From Pseudoxanthomonas sp. SL93 (GTDB lineage: Bacteria > Pseudomonadota > Gammaproteobacteria > Xanthomonadales > Xanthomonadaceae): a stretch of 64,000 nt of DNA. The stretch is taken from contig NZ_CP113065.1 in NCBI RefSeq assembly GCF_026625825.1, forward strand, positions 2,108,001 to 2,172,000, read 5' to 3'. The position numbers and the translations under genes were made by a program. The notes under the pieces are model-generated. The model saw only the letters and a list, made by a program, of their open reading frames with translations, did no database searches and was not told the DNA's origin. Shown here in pieces: positions 1-9,800 of this stretch; position 1 is the first letter of the stretch; the number at the start of each line of letters is the position of its first letter.

Positions 1-1139
1 TCATGTTCGCCGTCAGCTACCTGTCGCTGGCCTACCTGTCGCACCAGTTGGGCCAGCGTGCGCGCGCCAGCCAGGCGCTGGCGGACAAGCGAGGCGAGGA
101 AGTCGCCAACCTGTTCGAAGTCAACGAACTGATCATCCGCCGCATGCGTACCGGCGTGCTGGTGGTGGATGCCGACAACCACATCAAGCTGGCCAACGAA
201 GCCGCCAGCCTGCTGCTGGGCGATGGCAGCGAGGGCGAGCCTGACACCCGTGGCGTGTCGCTGCTGCACACCGCCCCGGAACTGGCCCGCCGGCTGCAGC
301 GCTGGCGCAATGGCTGGCAGACCGACGAAACCCCGATGCAGCTGTCGCCTGACCAGCCGGAAGTGCAGCCCCGCTTCGCCCGCCTGCTGGCCGACAGCGA
401 CACCTCGCTGATCTTCCTGGACGACGCCACCGTGGTGTCGCGCCGCGCCGAATCGCTGACGCTGGCGGCGCTGGGCCGCTTCTCGGCCAGCCTGGCCCAC
501 GAGATCCGCAACCCGCTGGCGGCGATCAACTACGCGGTGCAGCTGCTGGAGGAATCGCAGCAGATCGTCGACGGCGACCGCCGCCTGCTGCAGATCATCC
601 ACCAGCAATGCCAGCGCACCAACGGCATCGTCGAGAGCGTGCTGAGCCTGGCCCGGCGCGAACGCGCCACGCCCGAACACGTGGACCTCAACACCTTCGC
701 GCGCCGCTTCGTGGACGAATACCAGCAGACGCTCGCCATCGAGACCGACACGCTGGAAGCCATCATCGGCGCCAAGCCGGTGCCGGCGCTGGTCGACTCG
801 CGCCACCTGCAGCAGGTCGTCACGGTGCTGGTGCAGAACGCATTGAACTACGGCCGGCTGCCCGGCGAATCCGCGCGGGTGCGGGTACGCGTGTTCCAGT
901 CCGACAGCCGGCCCATGATCGACGTGATGGACCGGGGCCCGGGCATTCCCGAGGCGGTGGCCGCCCAGCTGTTCCGGCCGTTCTTCACCACCTCGGAGCA
1001 CGGCACCGGCCTGGGCCTGTACATCGCCCGCGAGCTCTGCCGGGCCAACCAGGCCACGCTGGAATACGTCCCCGTCCCTGGTGGCGGCAGCTGCTTCCGC
1101 ATCACCCTGCCCGGCCCGCACTCCCTGTTGCCGGCCTGA
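1..1139 (+). CDS. pilS: PilS sensor histidine kinase, 5'-truncated by the window edge
   Basis: This is the inner-membrane sensor kinase of the PilS-PilR pair that controls type IV pilin transcription. About 378 C-terminal residues are visible. The frame is open at base 1, so the ATG at base 3 is probably internal and the N-terminal membrane segments lie outside the window. Visible in order are a PAS-like segment (GVLVVDADNHI, near residue 52), an H-box LAHEIRNPL with the phospho-accepting histidine at about residue 166, an N-box VQNALNYG, and G-boxes DRGPGIP and GTGLGLYIA. pilR follows 90 bases downstream on the same strand, which supports the specific name over a generic kinase. In the P. 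aeruginosa paradigm PilS senses pilin level in the membrane. Confidence 0.93.
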   Translation, partial: MFAVSYLSLAYLSHQLGQRARASQALADKRGEEVANLFEVNELIIRRMRTGVLVVDADNHIKLANEAASLLLGDGSEGEPDTRGVSLLHTAPELARRLQRWRNGWQTDETPMQLSPDQPEVQPRFARLLADSDTSLIFLDDATVVSRRAESLTLAALGRFSASLAHEIRNPLAAINYAVQLLEESQQIVDGDRRLLQIIHQQCQRTNGIVESVLSLARRERATPEHVDLNTFARRFVDEYQQTLAIETDTLEAIIGAKPVPALVDSRHLQQVVTVLVQNALNYGRLPGESARVRVRVFQSDSRPMIDVMDRGPGIPEAVAAQLFRPFFTTSEHGTGLGLYIARELCRANQATLEYVPVPGGGSCFRITLPGPHSLLPA

Positions 1140-1229
1140 TTCCGCGGTTGTGCCCCGCCGTAACGGCCTTGCCTACCATCATTAACATTGACCCGTTACA
1201 CTGCCGGCACAGGGGCAATGGGGGGATGC

Positions 1230-2633
<1,404 letters not shown>

Positions 2634-2681
2634 GAGCGGAAGCGCCTCGCAAGCTCGCCACTCCCAAATGGCATCAACATC

Positions 2682-2708
2682 AAGGGCGCCGCATACGGCG
2701 CCCTTTCC
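2682..2708 (+). terminator. Terminator-like hairpin after pilR
   Basis: Two perfect 10-base arms (AAGGGCGCCG and CGGCGCCCTT) flank a CATA loop 48 bases after the pilR stop. The U-tract is short (TTTCC), so termination may be partial. It separates pilSR from pilA, consistent with pilA having its own promoter. Confidence 0.7.
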
Positions 2709-2760
2709 ATATCGGCCACCGCTGGCGATGTCGCACCAAGGCCTCGCAGCTGACGCGCAA

Positions 2761-2775
2761 TGTCACATTGTGACA
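2761..2775. promoter_or_regulatory. Palindrome TGTCACA-T-TGTGACA
   Basis: Seven-base perfect arms surround a single T. The site lies about 220 bases upstream of the pilA sigma-54 promoter. A near-identical word (TGTCACATTTTGACA) occurs at 16125-16139. It resembles a dimeric regulator site, but the arms do not have the CRP/Clp spacing, so no regulator is assigned. Confidence 0.4.
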
Positions 2776-2979
2776 ATGGGCGTCACCGCGCCAAAGGTTT
2801 GACCTTTGCGGGCCGACGACCCCCTTGGTGCAGATGATCTCAAATCTGTGATCGCTCCCCGGAATGAGCGCGTTTCCCGATACACAACCCACGGAAATGA
2901 TGCGATAGTCGCCCCCGACTTCAGGGTCAGGGCTCCACTCCGGGGAAGGTTTGGGGGAGCCGACAAGGACTCTGAAAGT

Positions 2980-2995
2980 TGGCACGCAACCTGCT
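2980..2995 (+). promoter_or_regulatory. Sigma-54 (-24/-12) promoter of pilA
   Basis: TGGCACGCAACCTGCT matches the sigma-54 consensus TGGCAC-R-N4-TTGCW at all but one position and keeps the obligatory GG and GC ten bases apart. It would start transcription near 3007 and give a leader of roughly 100 bases. PilR, encoded just upstream, is the expected activator, as in Pseudomonas. Confidence 0.88.
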
Positions 2996-3107
2996 GCAAT
3001 AACCAAGCACGTGCAGCCGTAAGCGCGGCGCCCACGGTCCAACGCTAGGGACACGGGGCTTGTGTGTCCCTAAACCAACCAAGCCAAATCCTGAAAGGGG
3101 AATTGTT

Positions 3108-3518
3108 ATGAAGAAGAACATGCAGGGCTTCACCCTGATCGAACTGATGATCGTCATCGCCATCCTGGGCATCCTGCTGGCCATCGCCATTCCGGCCTAT
3201 CAGGATTACCTGGCCCGCGCCCGCGCTGCCGAAGGCCTGAACATGGCCGCCCCGGCCAAGCTCGCGGTGTCGGAATCCACCCTGTCCAGCCTCGACGGCC
3301 AGACCTTTCCGGCCGACGCGACTGCAGCCGGCTACACCGCCGCCACCTCGACCTACGTTTCCGGTATCACCATCGCGAACGGCACGATCACCGTGACCAC
3401 GCAGGCCACCGGTTGCGCAACCGACCCGGTCTTCACGCTGGTTCCGGCCGTTGACGCTGGCAAGGTCTCCTGGACCTGCACCTCGGGCAGCCCCTGCGCC
3501 CCGGCCAGCTGCCGCTGA
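3108..3518 (+). CDS. pilA: Type IVa major pilin
   Basis: This is the structural subunit of the type IV pilus, 136 residues as prepilin. The class-III leader MKKNMQG is cleaved before the Phe in [17 protein letters not shown], with the conserved Glu at mature position 5. The hydrophobic helix [15 protein letters not shown] and a Ser/Thr/Ala-rich head follow. Four cysteines sit in the last 35 residues, offering the usual C-terminal disulfide loop. The ATG at 3108 has AAGGGG upstream. An earlier in-frame start at 3060 would put a proline-rich stretch before the leader and is rejected. It ends in Arg, not the Ser used by TfpO-type glycosylation. PilD (8854-9717) should process it. Only one pilin gene is present, whereas relatives often have two. 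Confidence 0.95.
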   Translation: MKKNMQGFTLIELMIVIAILGILLAIAIPAYQDYLARARAAEGLNMAAPAKLAVSESTLSSLDGQTFPADATAAGYTAATSTYVSGITIANGTITVTTQATGCATDPVFTLVPAVDAGKVSWTCTSGSPCAPASCR

Positions 3519-3555
3519 TCGCTCCACGCTGGCGGCAATATCGCGCCAGACAAGA

Positions 3556-3583
3556 CCCCGGCCTCTGGCCGGGGTTTTTTTTT
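3556..3583 (+). terminator. Rho-independent terminator of pilA
   Basis: A perfect 8-base stem (CCCCGGCC and GGCCGGGG) with a TCT loop is followed by nine T residues. It is strong and placed 38 bases after the pilA stop, so the downstream glycosyltransferase gene probably depends on readthrough or a promoter of its own. Confidence 0.95.
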
Positions 3584-3612
3584 CCCGCATGATCGAAGGA
3601 AGCAGTTGCCCA

Positions 3613-5574
3613 ATGGCCATACCCGTAATAGCTCGACGTGCAGAGTGGCTGCTCCTGGCGCTGCTGCTGGTGACCGCGGCACTCTACTGGCCCGGGCTGT
3701 CAGGTCCTTTCATGCTGGACGACCGCTCCAATTTCGTGCCGCTGCAGGCCTGGCTGACCGGGGAGCGCAGCTGGTGGGAAGTCGTACTGGGCAACCAGTC
3801 GGGGGTGTTGGGTCGCTCGCTGTCCATGGCCAGCTTCACTTTCAGTCTGTGGTGGGGCGGCGGTGATGCGTTCCATTTCAAGGTCGTCAATCTTGCCCTG
3901 CACCTGGCATGCGGCTGTCTTGTCCATGCCATCACCCGTCGCCTGGTGGCCGGCGATGTCCGCTGGCGTGACCTCTCTCGCCCCATCGCGCTGGTCGTTA
4001 CGGCGATCTGGCTGCTGCATCCGCTTCACGTCAGCACCGTTCTGTATGCCGCGCAACGCGTCGCCCTGCAAGGTGCGCTGTTCACGCTGATCTGCATCTG
4101 GCTGTACCAGCTCGCCGGCCAGCAATGGCACGATGGCCGCCGTGCGCACGCGCGCGTGAACCTTTTCCTGATTTTTCCATTGAGCCTGCTGGCGGGCTCG
4201 CTGAGCAAGGAGAGTGCCGCCATTGCGCCGGCGCTCTGCCTGGTGCTGGAACTGTCCCGCGGAGAAACGCTGCGCACGCTAGCTGCGCCCAAGAGGGCTT
4301 TCTTTCTGCTGTTCCTCGCAGTCCCCGGCTGTCTGGTGATTGCCCTGCTGGTGATCAAGCCGGCGCTGCTGCTCGCCGATTACAGCACGTACGACTTCAC
4401 CCTCCAGCAACGCATCCTGACGGAGCTCAGGATCCTGGTGGATTACCTTGGCCAGTTGCTGCTGCCCAGGACGCCCGTCATGGGGCTCTACTACGATGAC
4501 TTCACGATCTCAACGGGATGGCTCTCGCCGTCCTCCACACTGATAAGCGCGTTGGTACTCGCCGCGATCAGCGGCGTCGCGATAGGGCTCAGGCGCACGA
4601 TTCCCGGCCTGTTCGCCGGGTGGTTCTTCTTCCTGGTCGCCCATGGCGTGGAATCCACTTTCCTGCCACTGGACCTGTACTTCGAACACCGCAACTACCT
4701 GCCCTCGGTTGGTCTCTTCATCGCTTGCGCGTGCGTACTGGTATACCTGGGACGCAGACTGCCTTCCAATGCCGCACTCGTGCGACGCTGGTCGAACATT
4801 GCAGTGATATGCCTGTCGGTCGCGCTGGGATTTGCTACGCTGGGTCGCGTGATGGTGTGGTCCCACTACCAGAGCATTGTCGACACCGCGCTCATCCACC
4901 ATCCGGACTCACTCCGTGCCAGGCTGGACGAGGCCACGCTGGCATTGAAGAGCAACGATCTGGCACGGCACGACGCAGCATTGGCCGCGCTCATGTCCCA
5001 CGAAAAAACGCGACACCGCTTGATAGGCCACGCATTTTGGCTGACGACCCAGTGCACGCGAGGCGCAGGAAACTCCGCCGAACTGGAGCGGATGTTGGAG
5101 AACGCGGTGCCGCAGGTAACCCTGAGTGAAGTGGGTGCCTTCAAGATCCTGGGAGGCGCGAGCAGAAATGGCGGGTGCGGACCGGACGTCACGGACTCGG
5201 ATATCGCGAAGGTGATCGACACGTTGCTCGCGCGCGCCACCACGCAACCGGACAGCGCGAAGACAAAGTGGCTGCTCCGCTTCCAGGCAGCCCAGCTGTA
5301 TGCAAGGGCAGGACACCTGCAGGACGCGCTGACGCAGGCGAAGCTGGCATGGCAGCCACGCTCCGATCCGGGCGTCGGGGCCTTCCTGGCGCAGCTCTAC
5401 CAGCGCGCGGGCATGCAGCGAGAAGCCATCGAGGCAATGCGTGCCACGGCATCGCGTATCCGGTGCCAGGACGCATCCGGCCGCCGCGAATTCGTCGAGC
5501 TCTGGGCTGCAATGAACCCGGGAACGCCCTTGCCGCCACTTCGCTGCGCGGAGCGGCGCGTCCCTGCCAACTGA
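3613..5574 (+). CDS. GT-C fold membrane glycosyltransferase-like protein, candidate pilin glycosyltransferase
   Basis: This is a 653-residue polytopic membrane protein of the GT-C / O-mannosyltransferase (TMTC-like) type. A hydrophobic helix at about 12-27 leads into the first external loop with the acidic pair MLDDRSNF (Asp36, Asp37), the usual metal or lipid-donor site. Further hydrophobic segments run to about residue 410. Motifs typical of this group include GRSLSMASF, NLALHLACG, HPLHVSTVLYAAQR and GSLSKESAA. The C-terminal 230 residues are soluble and carry a TPR-like pair near 550-620. Lying between pilA and pilB, it probably modifies pilin or a pilus-associated surface molecule. That is inference from position, as with Pseudomonas TfpO/TfpW. 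I chose ATG 3613, preceded by GAAGGAAG; longer frames run into pilA. Confidence 0.72.
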   Translation: MAIPVIARRAEWLLLALLLVTAALYWPGLSGPFMLDDRSNFVPLQAWLTGERSWWEVVLGNQSGVLGRSLSMASFTFSLWWGGGDAFHFKVVNLALHLACGCLVHAITRRLVAGDVRWRDLSRPIALVVTAIWLLHPLHVSTVLYAAQRVALQGALFTLICIWLYQLAGQQWHDGRRAHARVNLFLIFPLSLLAGSLSKESAAIAPALCLVLELSRGETLRTLAAPKRAFFLLFLAVPGCLVIALLVIKPALLLADYSTYDFTLQQRILTELRILVDYLGQLLLPRTPVMGLYYDDFTISTGWLSPSSTLISALVLAAISGVAIGLRRTIPGLFAGWFFFLVAHGVESTFLPLDLYFEHRNYLPSVGLFIACACVLVYLGRRLPSNAALVRRWSNIAVICLSVALGFATLGRVMVWSHYQSIVDTALIHHPDSLRARLDEATLALKSNDLARHDAALAALMSHEKTRHRLIGHAFWLTTQCTRGAGNSAELERMLENAVPQVTLSEVGAFKILGGASRNGGCGPDVTDSDIAKVIDTLLARATTQPDSAKTKWLLRFQAAQLYARAGHLQDALTQAKLAWQPRSDPGVGAFLAQLYQRAGMQREAIEAMRATASRIRCQDASGRREFVELWAAMNPGTPLPPLRCAERRVPAN

Positions 5575-5719
5575 GGTCAGTCCTGGCTTTGCCACGTCAG
5601 TAGTTGACACGCACCTCAGTTCACGGCACCCGCCGGGACGGAGATTGCGCTACATTGATCATGGCCCGCTTCTTGCAGCAGGGTTTGCTGGTCAGAACTT
5701 TCATGCGGAATACATGCTG

Positions 5720-7462
5720 ATGAACGCCGTCGCCGCCCCCAACGCCAATCTGGTCGGAATCACCGGTATCGCTCGCCGTCTGGTCATGGACGGCGCACTG
5801 GATGAAACCACCGCCCGCAGCGCCATGGCCAACGCCACCGAGGCCAAGGTTCCCCTGGCCCAGTGGGTGGCCGAGAAGAAACTGGTCTCGGCGCCGCAGC
5901 TGGCCGCCGCCAACGCCATCGAGTTCGGCATGCCACTGCTGGATGCGTCGGCCTTCGATCCGGTGCACGGCGCCATCAAGCTGGTCAGCGAGGAGCTGAT
6001 CCAGAAGCACCAGGTGTTGCCGTTGTTCAAGCGCGGCAACAAGCTGTTCGTGGGCGTTTCCGACCCCACCAAGACGCACGCGCTGGACGAGGTGAAGTTC
6101 CACACCAACCTGGTGGTCGAAGCGATCCTGGTGGATGAGGACTCGCTGCGCCGCACGCTGGAGCAGTGGCTTAACTCGAACAGCAATCTGACCAGCACCT
6201 TCGGCGGCGACGACGATGACGGGCTGGACAACCTGGAAGTCGGCACCGACGAGGACATGGGCGCTGGTGGCGACAGTGCGGTGGACGCCAAGGGCGACGA
6301 CACGCCCGTGGTCAAGTTCGTCAACAAGGTGCTGGTGGATGCCATCAAGCGCGGCGCCTCGGACATCCACTTCGAACCCTACGAAACCGACTACCGCGTG
6401 CGGCTGCGCATCGACGGCATCCTGAAACAGGTGGCCAAGGCACCGGTCAAGCTGGGCCAGCGCATCGCCGCACGCCTGAAAGTCATGTCGCAGCTGGACA
6501 TCGCCGAGAAGCGCGTGCCGCAGGACGGTCGCATCAAGCTGAACCTGTCCAAGACCAAGCAGATCGACTTCCGCGTCAGCACCCTGCCCACCCTGTTCGG
6601 CGAAAAAGTGGTGCTGCGTATCCTGGACGGCAGCGCGGCGAAGCTTGGCATCGACAAGCTGGGGTACGAGCCGGACCAGCAGGCGCTGTTCGAGGCCGCC
6701 ATCCAGAAACCCTACGGCATGGTGCTGGTCACCGGCCCGACGGGCTCGGGCAAGACGGTGTCGCTGTACACCGCGCTGGGCATCCTGAATGACGAAGTGC
6801 GCAATATCTCCACCGTGGAAGACCCGGTGGAAATCCGCCTGCCGGGCGTCAACCAGGTACAGCAGAACGTCAAGCGCGGGATGACCTTTGCCGCCGCCCT
6901 GCGCAGCTTCCTGCGCCAGGATCCGGACGTCATCATGGTCGGCGAAATCCGCGACCTGGAAACCGCCGAGATCGGCATCAAGGCGGCGCAGACCGGCCAT
7001 ATGGTGCTCTCCACCCTGCACACCAACGACGCCCCGCAGACCATCGCCCGCCTGATGAACATGGGCATCGCGCCCTACAACATCACCAGCTCGGTGACCC
7101 TGATCATCGCCCAGCGCCTGGCGCGCCGGCTGTGTTCCCGTTGCAAGAAACCGGTGGAGCTGCCGCCGAACGCACTGCTGGCCGAAGGCTTCAGCGAAGC
7201 CGAAGTACAGGCTGGCCTCACCCTGTACGAGGCGGTGGGCTGCGACGAGTGCACCGAAGGCTACAAGGGCCGTACCGGCATCTACCAGGTCATGCCGATG
7301 TCGGATGCGATCCAGGCCATCGTGCTGGAAGGCGGCAACGCCATGCAGATCGCCGAGGTCGCCCAGAAGGCCGGCATTCGCGATCTGCGCCAGTCCGCCC
7401 TGATGAAGGTGCGCAATGGCGTGACCAGCCTGGCCGAGATCAACCGCGTCACCAAGGACTGA
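5720..7462 (+). CDS. pilB: PilB type IV pilus extension ATPase
   Basis: This is the hexameric cytoplasmic ATPase that powers pilus assembly. It has 580 residues: an N-terminal GspE/T2SSE-N domain, a linker rich in Asp and Gly (about 155-190), and the GspE/PilB motor with Walker A GPTGSGKT (residues 339-346), an Asp box, VGEIRD as Walker B, and a His box. A tetracysteine zinc knuckle (CSRC and CDEC) lies near the C-terminus, as in PilB and GspE but not in PilT. I chose ATG 5720 because MNAVAAPNANLVGITGIARR matches the family start. The open frame begins at 5645. pilC and pilD follow in order. Confidence 0.96.
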   Translation: MNAVAAPNANLVGITGIARRLVMDGALDETTARSAMANATEAKVPLAQWVAEKKLVSAPQLAAANAIEFGMPLLDASAFDPVHGAIKLVSEELIQKHQVLPLFKRGNKLFVGVSDPTKTHALDEVKFHTNLVVEAILVDEDSLRRTLEQWLNSNSNLTSTFGGDDDDGLDNLEVGTDEDMGAGGDSAVDAKGDDTPVVKFVNKVLVDAIKRGASDIHFEPYETDYRVRLRIDGILKQVAKAPVKLGQRIAARLKVMSQLDIAEKRVPQDGRIKLNLSKTKQIDFRVSTLPTLFGEKVVLRILDGSAAKLGIDKLGYEPDQQALFEAAIQKPYGMVLVTGPTGSGKTVSLYTALGILNDEVRNISTVEDPVEIRLPGVNQVQQNVKRGMTFAAALRSFLRQDPDVIMVGEIRDLETAEIGIKAAQTGHMVLSTLHTNDAPQTIARLMNMGIAPYNITSSVTLIIAQRLARRLCSRCKKPVELPPNALLAEGFSEAEVQAGLTLYEAVGCDECTEGYKGRTGIYQVMPMSDAIQAIVLEGGNAMQIAEVAQKAGIRDLRQSALMKVRNGVTSLAEINRVTKD

Positions 7463-7587
7463 GCGTCCGTCCAGCCCGCTGCCCAAACCCTGCCTCCCGT
7501 CACACGGGGGGTGGTTCCCTTCGGCCGATAACCGGCTACCATGGGCAATGACAGTCCGGTTGGGGAAAGCCGGACAGGGGAAAACCG

Positions 7588-8844
7588 ATGGCTGTGACCC
7601 GTTCTGCCGTTAAGAAAGCACCCACACCGGTTCGCGAGAACCCGCTGAACCTGTTTGTCTGGGAAGGCGTGGACAAGCGCGGCGTGAAGATGAAGGGTGA
7701 GCAGCAATCCAAGAACGCCAATTTCCTGCGTGCGGAACTGCGCAAGCAGGGCATTACCCCCAACGTGGTCAAGGTGAAACCCAAGCCGCTGTTCGGCTCG
7801 GCAGGCAAGCCGGTCACCCCGAAGGAAATCGCCTTCTTCAGCCGCCAGCTGGCGACGATGATGAAGTCCGGCGTACCGATCGTGGGCGCACTGGAGATCA
7901 TCGAAGGCGGACAGAAAAACATCCGCATGAAGAAGCTGGTGGAGAACATCCGCTACGACATCGAGAGCGGCTCGTCGCTGTCCGAGGCCATCAGCAAGTA
8001 TCCCGTCCAGTTCGATGAGCTGTATCGCAACCTGGTGCGGGCCGGTGAAAGCGCGGGTGTGCTGGAAACCGTGCTGGACACGATTGCCAACTACAAGGAA
8101 AACATCGAGACCCTGAAGGGCAAGATCAAGAAGGCCTTGTTCTACCCAGCCACGGTCATCGCGGTGGCGATTCTGGTCAGCGCCATCCTGCTCGTCTTCG
8201 TCGTGCCGCAGTTTGAAGCGGTGTTCAAGCAGTTCGGCGCGGATCTTCCTGCCTTTACCAAGCTCATCGTGGGCGCATCCCGCTTCATGGTTTCTTATTG
8301 GTGGGCGGTATTCGGCACGATAGGCGGCGCGATCGCGGCGTTCATTTTCTTCAAGAAGCGCTCGCTGGCATTCCAGCACTTCATTGACCGCATGATCCTG
8401 AAGGTGCCGGTGATCGGCCAGATCATGCACAACTCAGCCATCGCGCGCTTCGCGCGCACGCTGGCGGTGACCTTTAAGGCTGGCGTACCCCTGGTGGAAG
8501 CGCTGGACACGGTGGCCGGTGCCACCGGCAATACCGTATATGAAAAGGCCGTGCTCAGGATCCGCGATGACGTGTCAGTGGGTTATCCGCTGAACATGTC
8601 GATGAAACAGGTGAACATCTTCCCGCACATGGTCATCCAGATGACCTCGATCGGCGAAGAGGCCGGCGCCCTGGATGCCATGCTGTTCAAGGTGGCCGAG
8701 TACTACGAGCAGGAGGTCAACAACGCGGTCGACGCGCTGTCCAGCCTGATCGAACCGTTCATCATGATCTTCATCGGTGTGGTGGTCGGCGGCATGGTGG
8801 TCGGCATGTACCTGCCCATCTTCAAGCTTGCGGCGACCATGTAA
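7588..8844 (+). CDS. pilC: PilC type IV pilus inner-membrane platform protein
   Basis: This is the platform protein of the pilus machine, on which PilB and PilT act. It has 418 residues, the usual length. Two GspF domains (about 85-205 and 288-410) each end in membrane helices, for example AVAILVSAILLVFVVPQ and FIMIFIGVVVGGMVVGMYL. Diagnostic segments include FSRQLATMMKSGVPIVGAL and FARTLAVTFKAGVPLVEAL, which are the paired repeats of the family. The start at 7588 has a purine-rich region (GGGGAAAA) just upstream. Confidence 0.96.
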   Translation: MAVTRSAVKKAPTPVRENPLNLFVWEGVDKRGVKMKGEQQSKNANFLRAELRKQGITPNVVKVKPKPLFGSAGKPVTPKEIAFFSRQLATMMKSGVPIVGALEIIEGGQKNIRMKKLVENIRYDIESGSSLSEAISKYPVQFDELYRNLVRAGESAGVLETVLDTIANYKENIETLKGKIKKALFYPATVIAVAILVSAILLVFVVPQFEAVFKQFGADLPAFTKLIVGASRFMVSYWWAVFGTIGGAIAAFIFFKKRSLAFQHFIDRMILKVPVIGQIMHNSAIARFARTLAVTFKAGVPLVEALDTVAGATGNTVYEKAVLRIRDDVSVGYPLNMSMKQVNIFPHMVIQMTSIGEEAGALDAMLFKVAEYYEQEVNNAVDALSSLIEPFIMIFIGVVVGGMVVGMYLPIFKLAATM

Positions 8845-8853
8845 GCTTCCCCG

Positions 8854-9717
8854 ATGGCATTCCTAGATCAGCACCCCGAACTGGGGTATCCGGTAGTGGC
8901 AGGCCTTGGCCTGCTGGTGGGCAGTTTCCTCAATGTGGTCATCCTGCGGCTGCCCCGGCGGCTGGAGTGGGAGTGGAAGCGCGACGCCCGCGAGGTCCTG
9001 GAACTGCCCGAGATCTACGACCCGCCGCCGCCCGGCATCGTGGTGGAGCGTTCGCACTGCCCGCACTGCAAGACGCAGCTGTCGTGGTTCGAGAACATCC
9101 CGCTCTTCAGCTGGCTGGTGCTGCGCGGCAAGTGCCGGCACTGCAAGGCGCCGATCTCCCCGCAGTACCCGCTGGTCGAACTGCTGACCGCGGTGCTGGT
9201 GGTGGCCTCGGTGTGGCGCTTCGGATTCGGCTGGCAGGGCTTCGGCGCGTCGTTGCTGAGCTGCTACCTGGTGGCGCTGTCCGGCATCGACCTGCGCGAG
9301 CGCCTGCTGCCGGACCAACTGACCTTGCCGCTGATGTGGCTGGGCCTGATCGGCAGCCTGGACAACCTGTACATGCCGGCCAAGCCCGCCCTGCTCGGCG
9401 CGATCGCCGGCTACCTGTTGCTGTGGCTGGTGTGGTGGCTGTTCAAGCAGGTCACCGGCAAGGAAGGCATGGGGCGTGGTGACTTCAAGCTGCTGGCGGC
9501 GCTGGGCGCCTGGGTGGGCCTGAATGGCGTGCTGCCCGTCATCCTGTTGTCGTCCGTGGTGGGCGCCATCATCGGCTCGGTCTGGCTGGGCATGAAGGGC
9601 CGTGACCGCGCCACGCCGATTCCGTTCGGCCCCTACCTGGCCATCGCCGGCTGGATCGTGTTCTTCTGGGGCGAACAGATCGTCGATGGCTACCTGCGCT
9701 TCGCGGGCCTGAAGTAA
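8854..9717 (+). CDS. pilD: PilD prepilin peptidase / N-methyltransferase
   Basis: This is a bifunctional aspartic peptidase of the inner membrane that cleaves class-III leaders such as that of PilA and methylates the new N-terminal Phe. It has 287 residues. The N-terminal domain holds the two CxxC pairs (CPHC and CRHC) around FENIPLFSWL. The catalytic aspartates lie in SGIDLRERLLPDQLT and GMGRGDFKLLAALGAW, the GxGD motif. It starts 9 bases after the pilC stop, so translation is probably coupled. It may also process type II secretion pseudopilins encoded elsewhere. Confidence 0.96.
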   Translation: MAFLDQHPELGYPVVAGLGLLVGSFLNVVILRLPRRLEWEWKRDAREVLELPEIYDPPPPGIVVERSHCPHCKTQLSWFENIPLFSWLVLRGKCRHCKAPISPQYPLVELLTAVLVVASVWRFGFGWQGFGASLLSCYLVALSGIDLRERLLPDQLTLPLMWLGLIGSLDNLYMPAKPALLGAIAGYLLLWLVWWLFKQVTGKEGMGRGDFKLLAALGAWVGLNGVLPVILLSSVVGAIIGSVWLGMKGRDRATPIPFGPYLAIAGWIVFFWGEQIVDGYLRFAGLK

Positions 9718-9766
9718 CCAACGCGCTAACCGACCGCAACACGCACTTGGCGGTAACGCATAGGGG

Positions 9767-9794
9767 CTGACGAGCGTCCCCGCTGCCGCATAAT
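9767..9794 (+). promoter_or_regulatory. Candidate sigma-70 promoter of coaE (possibly leaderless)
   Basis: CTGACG and CATAAT are 16 bases apart, and the -10 box ends exactly six bases before the coaE ATG. Transcription would then begin at the A of the start codon. No Shine-Dalgarno sequence is visible between them. Confidence 0.45.
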
Positions 9795-9800
9795 CCCCGC

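Larger units (their letters stand above)
2634..3107. other. pilR-pilA intergenic region
   Basis: This is 474 bases with no credible gene. It holds the pilR terminator (2682-2708), a 15-base palindrome (2761-2775), a second palindrome at 2792-2808 (CAAAGGT and ACCTTTG around TTG), the sigma-54 promoter (2980-2995) and a leader of about 100 bases before pilA. PilR sites would be expected upstream of the promoter in the 2780-2960 interval, but I cannot assign them by eye. Confidence 0.7.

Noticed and set aside
2680..3054. 124-residue minus-strand open frame between pilR and pilA
   Set aside because: No ribosome site, no recognisable domain, and it overlies the terminator and the sigma-54 promoter.
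3060..3107. Upstream in-frame start for pilA
   Set aside because: It would place [16 protein letters not shown] before the class-III leader and spoil PilD recognition; a good ribosome site precedes 3108.
7497..7509. CCCGTCACACGGG hairpin upstream of pilC as a terminator of pilB
   Set aside because: No U-tract follows and it resembles a hairpin at 16162-16174; left unassigned.
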